From contig JBGSTZ010000098.1 in NCBI GenBank assembly GCA_041736255.1, positions 1-17,442 on the forward strand: DNA of 17,442 nucleotides. The letters are read 5' to 3'. Numbering within the stretch: position 1 is the stretch's first letter; each line of letters begins with the position of its first letter. Position numbers and translations under genes: made by a program. Below the pieces are notes generated by a model. It was not told the DNA's origin, did not search any database, and worked only from the letters and a program-made list of their open reading frames with translations. Shown here piece after piece: positions 14,050 through 17,442 of this stretch. Source of the stretch: AVCC01 sp041736255 (GTDB lineage: Bacteria; Pseudomonadota; Gammaproteobacteria; Burkholderiales; Burkholderiaceae_D).

Positions 14050-14874
14050 TTATGTCTCAAGCGATGAAAGTGTAGTTTCTGCGGAATTGGCCGAGCTAAC
14101 TTGAGGTGTTCTGTCAAGTGCTTTATCAGGTGCTCCATTCCATGCAATGAGCTCCATGCGCCCATCCAGATGCTCGACGATGGCGGTGCAACTGTCCACC
14201 CAGTCGCCGCAATTGAGGTAGGTCAGGCCATCGACTTCCTTGATTGCCGGCCAATGGATATGGCCGCAAATTGCGCCATCCACACCTTGTTCGCGCGCGT
14301 GGCGGATGACCGCATCTTCAAAATTGAAAATAAAGCTGACGGCAGTCTTTACTTTGCGTTTGGCGTAGCCGGCCAGCGACCAGTAACCGGGACGTCTGAG
14401 CGTCCGGCGCAGCCAGGATAAATAGACATTCAGGCTTACCAACAAGTTGTAAGACTTGTCTCCCAAAATCGCAATCCACCGATGATGGCGCGTGACCTGA
14501 TCGAATTCGTCTCCGTGCAACAACAAATACCGGCGGCCGTCCGCAGCGGTGTGGATGTATTCATGCTCCACCATGATGTTGCCGAATAAAGTGCCGACAT
14601 ATTCGCGGATTGCCTCGTCATGATTGCCGGGGATGAAAATAATTTTGTCACCGTGTCTGGCACGACGCAGCATCTTTTGCACGAAGGTATTCTGCGCCAG
14701 CGACCAGTGCACGCCGCCGCGACTCATGGCCCACAAGTCAACGATGTCGCCGAGCAGGAACACATGTTCGGAGGAATATGCTTTCAGGAATTCAAGCAGG
14801 TGGTGGGCCTGGCACGCCTTGGTGCCGAGGTGGATGTCGGACAGGAAGATCGAGCGGACTTGTCGCATCGTCAT
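14050..14874 (-). CDS. plcP: PlcP-like metallophosphoesterase (phospholipase C-type), LpxH relative
   Basis: The 274-residue protein is a calcineurin-like phosphoesterase with all metal motifs: SDIHLG (12-17), GDIVD (42-46), GNHD (83-86), HGD (120-122) and GHIH (204-207). Such proteins are often annotated as UDP-2,3-diacylglucosamine hydrolase. Details such as SDxHLGxxACQA near the start, ADGRRYL-x-HGD, and LNCGDWV-[DE]-SCTAIVEH match my recollection of the rhizobial PlcP group, which splits phosphatidylcholine or other phospholipids into diacylglycerol and a phospho-headgroup under phosphate limitation. The start is MTM at 14874 or two codons later; neither has a strong ribosome binding site. 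It heads a unit with dgkA and a lipid-type glycosyltransferase, and a Pho-box-like site lies upstream. Function as a second LpxH is the main alternative. Confidence 0.75.
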   Translation of the reverse strand: MTMRQVRSIFLSDIHLGTKACQAHHLLEFLKAYSSEHVFLLGDIVDLWAMSRGGVHWSLAQNTFVQKMLRRARHGDKIIFIPGNHDEAIREYVGTLFGNIMVEHEYIHTAADGRRYLLLHGDEFDQVTRHHRWIAILGDKSYNLLVSLNVYLSWLRRTLRRPGYWSLAGYAKRKVKTAVSFIFNFEDAVIRHAREQGVDGAICGHIHWPAIKEVDGLTYLNCGDWVDSCTAIVEHLDGRMELIAWNGAPDKALDRTPQVSSANSAETTLSSLET

Positions 14875-14929
14875 GGCGCTGCAGCTAAGACATAGGGCGC
14901 AAGACAATGCGCGTATTGGGCGGTGTTTT

Positions 14930-14951
14930 CCATGCAGGAATCATTGCATGG
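14930..14951. other. Inverted repeat over the predicted plcP -10
   Basis: CCATGCA (14930-14936) and TGCATGG (14945-14951) are exact inverted copies around an 8-nt loop. They cover the -10 hexamer proposed below, so a repressor site is possible. The repeat could also help end the transcript from the upstream gene, but no T-run follows on the minus strand. Confidence 0.35.
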
Positions 14952-14973
14952 AAATATTTCAGCGTTGTTACAG
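14940..14973 (-). promoter_or_regulatory. Pho-box-like site with -10, upstream of the plcP operon
   Basis: On the minus strand, CTGTAAC (14973-14967) and CTGAAAT (14962-14956) stand four bases apart. This matches the 7-4-7 layout of PhoB boxes (CTGTCAT repeats), with five of seven positions in each repeat. AATGAT (14945-14940) follows after 10 nt, the distance expected of a PhoB-dependent -10, and keeps four of six consensus bases. It starts just past the stop codon of the gene upstream and ends 66 bp before the plcP start. The site is degenerate; its value rests on position and gene context. Confidence 0.45.
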
Positions 14974-14975
14974 CT

Positions 14976-15425
14976 TTATTTTTCTTTGGGAGAAAATATT
15001 CCATCCCATCCACTGGAGGCTATTCGCAACTGTTCTGAGCCAAGCCTGGTCAGCGTAAATTTGCCACCGTTTCCCAAGGCTGTGCGCAACAACCAGTTGG
15101 CGGCTGGCCCCATGCGAATCTGCTCTTTGGTAAACCGGATTTCTAGGTCCGCGCCTGTTTTGCAAATGACGCCAACGCTCTCTGCCCAAAGCCCTTCTCT
15201 GGTTTTGATAAATTCCAGAAACAGGGCCCCCTTTTTTTCAAGAATGGACACCTGCAAGGGTTTGCCATCTTCCATGCTGGTCTCTTCCCATTGCAGCGGA
15301 AACACCGGATCGCCCAGCATGGCTTTCAATTCGCCGATAGTTGCGGCGCATGTTTCAGACGCATGCGCCGGGCCATGCAATGACAGCAGCATGGGCAGCA
15401 AAAGCAATAAACATATTCGACGCAT
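14976..15425 (-). CDS. Secreted hypothetical protein, 149 residues
   Basis: The product starts with a clear signal peptide (MRRICLLLLLPMLLSLHGPAHA, cleavage near AHA-SE), so the mature protein of about 127 residues should be periplasmic. The mature part is mixed alpha/beta, with two cysteines (SETCAAT and VICKTG) that could form a disulfide. AAGGGG about eight bases before ATG 15425 supports the start. It lies 78 bp after another small minus-strand gene and 101 bp before the plcP gene. The family is not recognised, and a link to lipid remodelling is only positional. Confidence 0.65.
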   Translation of the reverse strand: MRRICLLLLLPMLLSLHGPAHASETCAATIGELKAMLGDPVFPLQWEETSMEDGKPLQVSILEKKGALFLEFIKTREGLWAESVGVICKTGADLEIRFTKEQIRMGPAANWLLRTALGNGGKFTLTRLGSEQLRIASSGWDGIFSPKEK

Positions 15426-15503
15426 ATTAAGGCCCCTTTCTGTAGGCGCTGCGCTTTTCCGCCCTACTACTCTTTATCGCGCCAGTCCGGGTTGAGTGAA
15501 TAA

Positions 15504-15899
15504 TTAAGGATTTTTGTTCGTCCCTGATGCATTTTGGTTTTCATGACGGGGTCTTTTTGGAAACAATTTGCGCCACAGAAAAATAGAGGGAAGAAGGGTA
15601 AAAATAGCCTGTGGAATAAATCCACCGCCGACAATCGGTTTCAATATTGCAACCCAGAAGAACTGCATGAGAAGTAGAGCCATGAGGAACGCACCAATAC
15701 GAAACCAAGTCGGCGTAGGGGTCTCAACTATGATTGGCTCTGGAGGGCGGTCAGGGATTTTTTCTCCCCTTGTTGTCAGTTCATTTTCGAGAATTGCGTA
15801 GGCCAAGTCTGTAAGGGCGCCCTGTTCGTGAATAGATAACAACTCTTCAACGGTTTTGCTCTTATACAACGTTTCAAAATGTTCTTTTTCTGCTGACAT
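15504..15899 (-). CDS. Hypothetical two-helix membrane protein
   Basis: The 131-residue protein has a soluble helical N-terminus of about 65 residues (TVEELLSIHEQGALTDLAYA). Two membrane helices follow (FRIGAFLMALLLMQFFWVAIL and IPQAIFTLLPSIFLW), then a short basic tail. The N-terminal motif is common in small membrane proteins of unknown role. ATG 15899 has AAGG at suitable spacing; ten upstream codons to 15929 are possible but less likely. It is probably the first gene before the secreted hypothetical. No function can be assigned. Confidence 0.6.
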   Translation of the reverse strand: MSAEKEHFETLYKSKTVEELLSIHEQGALTDLAYAILENELTTRGEKIPDRPPEPIIVETPTPTWFRIGAFLMALLLMQFFWVAILKPIVGGGFIPQAIFTLLPSIFLWRKLFPKRPRHENQNASGTNKNP

Positions 15900-15980
15900 A
15901 TCATTGCCTTTTGAAAGTAACTGCTCCATGCAGAGTTAGGTTGCTCCGTAACAGGCGGAGAACGGTTAACCATGTACGAA

Positions 15981-16196
15981 TCACCAAATAGCATCTTTAC
16001 CAATCAGATCGCGGCACATCCCAGGTACCCACTGCCACACATCACCAGGGCAGCGCTCCCAAGTGAGGTAAGAATCTTCGGCTCTCGCCTCATTTCACAA
16101 AACGATCAGATTTGTGTCTTTCCAATTCTTTCTAGTCTCCAGCGGCACCTTTCGTAGTTTCCCTTGAACCGCTCGCTTGAAGTTTTCCTTCTTCAT
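15981..16196 (-). pseudogene. Small gene interrupted by an in-frame TGA
   Basis: From ATG 16196, behind AGGTG at good spacing, a frame reads MKKENFKRAVQGKLRKVPLE up to TNLIVL, where TGA occurs at 16095-16097. The same frame then continues without interruption for 37 more codons (NEARAEDSYLTWERCPGDVW, then QWVPGMCRDLIGKDAIW) to TGA 15981-15983. Both halves look coding and the second is rich in tryptophan, so a TGG-to-TGA change is the simplest reading. The product would be 71 residues. I do not recognise the family. A real 33-residue protein ending at the first TGA is the alternative. Confidence 0.45.
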
Positions 16197-16313
16197 CGCG
16201 ATCACCTAACGTGATTTAATTTCCATTTTGCAATATATCCATGTAAATTCAAATAGACAACTTTTTTCAAGTCCCTTGAAATATTTGGGGTGATTAGGTG
16301 CGACACGCCCAAT

Positions 16314-16342
16314 AAAAAACCCGGAACCAGTCCGGGTTTTTT
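16314..16342. terminator. Strong bidirectional intrinsic terminator
   Basis: AAAAAACCCGGA (16314-16325), a five-base loop (ACCAG) and TCCGGGTTTTTT (16331-16342) form a perfect 12-bp stem with a T-run on both strands. It lies 20 bp past the icmF stop and in that orientation should end the icmF transcript. Confidence 0.9.
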
Positions 16343-16361
16343 GCGTTCATCGCGAAACTGC

Positions 16362-17442
16362 CTACATATTCCGCCGATACTGCCCGCCAACCTCAAACAG
16401 CGCGGTGGTGATCTGCCCCAGCGAACAGACCCGTACCGCTTCCATCAGCTTCTCGAACACGTTTTCGTTGTTGACTGCAGCCTGCTGTAATGCGGCCAAG
16501 GCTTGTGGGGCTTGGGCTGCGTGGCGGCTCTGGAAATCGGCCAGGCGGGTCAGTTGCGATTGCTTTTCGGCTTCGGTCGAGCGGGCCAGTTCGATTTTTT
16601 GCGGCGCGTCGCCGGCTTTCGGGTTGCGGAAGGTGTTGACGCCGACGATCGGCAAGGTGCCGTCGTGCTTCATGTGTTCGTAGTGCATTGATTCTTCCTG
16701 GATTTTGCCGCGCTGGTAGCCGGTTTCCATCGCGCCCAGCACGCCGCCGCGTTCGGCGATGCGCTCGAATTCCTGCAATACCGCTTCTTCCAGCAGATCG
16801 GTCAATTCCTCGATGATGAAGCTGCCCTGGATCGGGTTTTCGTTTTTGGCCAGGCCCCATTCGCGGTTGATGATCAGCTGGATTGCCAAAGCCCGGCGCA
16901 CCGATTCGTCGGTCGGGGTGGTGATCGCTTCGTCGAAGGCGTTGGTGTGCAGGCTGTTGCAGTTGTCGTAGATGGCGATTAGCGCCTGCAGCGTGGTGCG
17001 GATGTCGTTGAAGTCGATTTCCTGCGCGTGCAGCGAGCGCCCGGAAGTCTGGATATGGTATTTCAGCTTCTGGCTGCGCTCGTTGGCGCCGTACTTGTCG
17101 CGCATCGCGACTGCCCACAGGCGGCGTGCGACGCGGCCCAATACCGTGTATTCCGGGTCCATGCCGTTGCTGAAGAAGAATGACAGGTTCGGCGCGAAAT
17201 CGTCGATGTGCATGCCGCGCGCCAGATACGCTTCGACGAAGGTGAAACCGTTCGAGAGCGTGAACGCCAGTTGCGAGATCGGATTGGCGCCGGCTTCGGC
17301 GATGTGGTAGCCGGAGATCGAGACCGAATAGAAGTTGCGCACCTGGTGGTGGACGAAGTATTCCTGGATGTCGCCCATGACTTTCAGGCTGAATTCGGTC
17401 GAGAAGATGCAGGTGTTCTGGCCCTGATCTTCTTTCAGGATG
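16362..17442 (-). CDS. icmF: Isobutyryl-CoA mutase fused (IcmF), C-terminal part
   Basis: The frame runs off the right edge of the window, and only the last 360 residues are seen. They belong to the substrate-binding TIM barrel of a B12-dependent acyl-CoA mutase: QGQNTCIFSTEFSLKVMGDI, SISGYHIAEAGANP, FSNGMDPEYTVLGR, YHIQTSGRSLHAQEIDFNDI and GVLGAMETGYQRGKIQEESM. The sequence is close to the fused isobutyryl-CoA mutase IcmF of Burkholderiales, in which a B12 domain and a MeaB-like G-protein chaperone precede the barrel. Those parts would lie beyond the window. It interconverts isobutyryl-CoA and n-butyryl-CoA (some members act on pivalyl- or isovaleryl-CoA). The C-terminus QYRRNM and TAG at 16362 look complete. 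Confidence 0.9.
   Translation of the reverse strand, partial: ILKEDQGQNTCIFSTEFSLKVMGDIQEYFVHHQVRNFYSVSISGYHIAEAGANPISQLAFTLSNGFTFVEAYLARGMHIDDFAPNLSFFFSNGMDPEYTVLGRVARRLWAVAMRDKYGANERSQKLKYHIQTSGRSLHAQEIDFNDIRTTLQALIAIYDNCNSLHTNAFDEAITTPTDESVRRALAIQLIINREWGLAKNENPIQGSFIIEELTDLLEEAVLQEFERIAERGGVLGAMETGYQRGKIQEESMHYEHMKHDGTLPIVGVNTFRNPKAGDAPQKIELARSTEAEKQSQLTRLADFQSRHAAQAPQALAALQQAAVNNENVFEKLMEAVRVCSLGQITTALFEVGGQYRRNM

Noticed and set aside
15972..16157. 61-residue + strand frame
   Set aside because: Antisense to the small TGA-interrupted gene, which has the better ribosome binding site and coding character.
16393..17118. 241-residue open frame on the minus strand
   Set aside because: It lies wholly inside icmF in another frame, is arginine/proline/glutamine-rich as expected of a G+C-rich shadow, and has no family signature.

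Overview
The window reads as a chromosomal accessory stretch from a betaproteobacterium, most likely of the Oxalobacteraceae/Burkholderiales. This is an inference from protein flavour: a near-canonical IcmF-type mutase C-terminus, a PlcP-like phosphatase, and an HDO oxidase in a form I associate with Burkholderiales. No rRNA or tRNA gene is visible to confirm it.

Region 1 (1-2490) is a graveyard of mobile DNA. A truncated, frameshifted IS3-family element (about 144-1399) ends inside what looks like a type I-E CRISPR repeat. After that partial repeat come one exact 32-nt spacer and one 28-nt repeat (1401-1472). The array remnant abuts a serine resolvase cut down to its catalytic half and a second broken gene of unknown family. 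No cas gene is in the window.

Region 2 (2491-6337, + strand) carries an intact heme-oxygenase-like diiron oxidase, a PrmC-type methyltransferase with an NPPY motif, and a membrane-anchored alpha/beta hydrolase. The first two are candidates for a dedicated oxidation/methylation pair. Region 3 (6338-7416) is small-gene territory: a 32-residue basic protein with a strong ribosome binding site, a possible 18-residue leader-like ORF overlapping alternative hairpins, and an 82-residue hypothetical on the minus strand.

Region 4 (7417-10464, minus strand) looks like a stress module: a zinc alcohol/formaldehyde dehydrogenase, then a tight three-gene operon of a secreted DUF1264 (OBAP-like) protein and two DUF2892 membrane proteins. 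Region 5 (10696-12190) is another scar: a small membrane protein, a P450 without its N-terminal half and with a frameshift, a TDT-type transporter cut after about 57 codons, and a fragment resembling a Tn3 transposase tail.

Region 6 (12267-15899, minus strand) is the most coherent system: a PlcP-like phospholipase-C-type metallophosphoesterase, diacylglycerol kinase DgkA and a GT4 glycosyltransferase, with a Pho-box-like site and a correctly spaced -10 upstream of the first gene. Together they suggest phosphate-starvation membrane lipid remodelling: PlcP frees diacylglycerol, the glycosyltransferase puts a sugar on it, and DgkA returns it to phosphatidate. Two small secreted/membrane hypotheticals lie upstream. 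The window ends with a small gene interrupted by an in-frame TGA, a strong bidirectional terminator and the 3' part of the isobutyryl-CoA mutase gene icmF.
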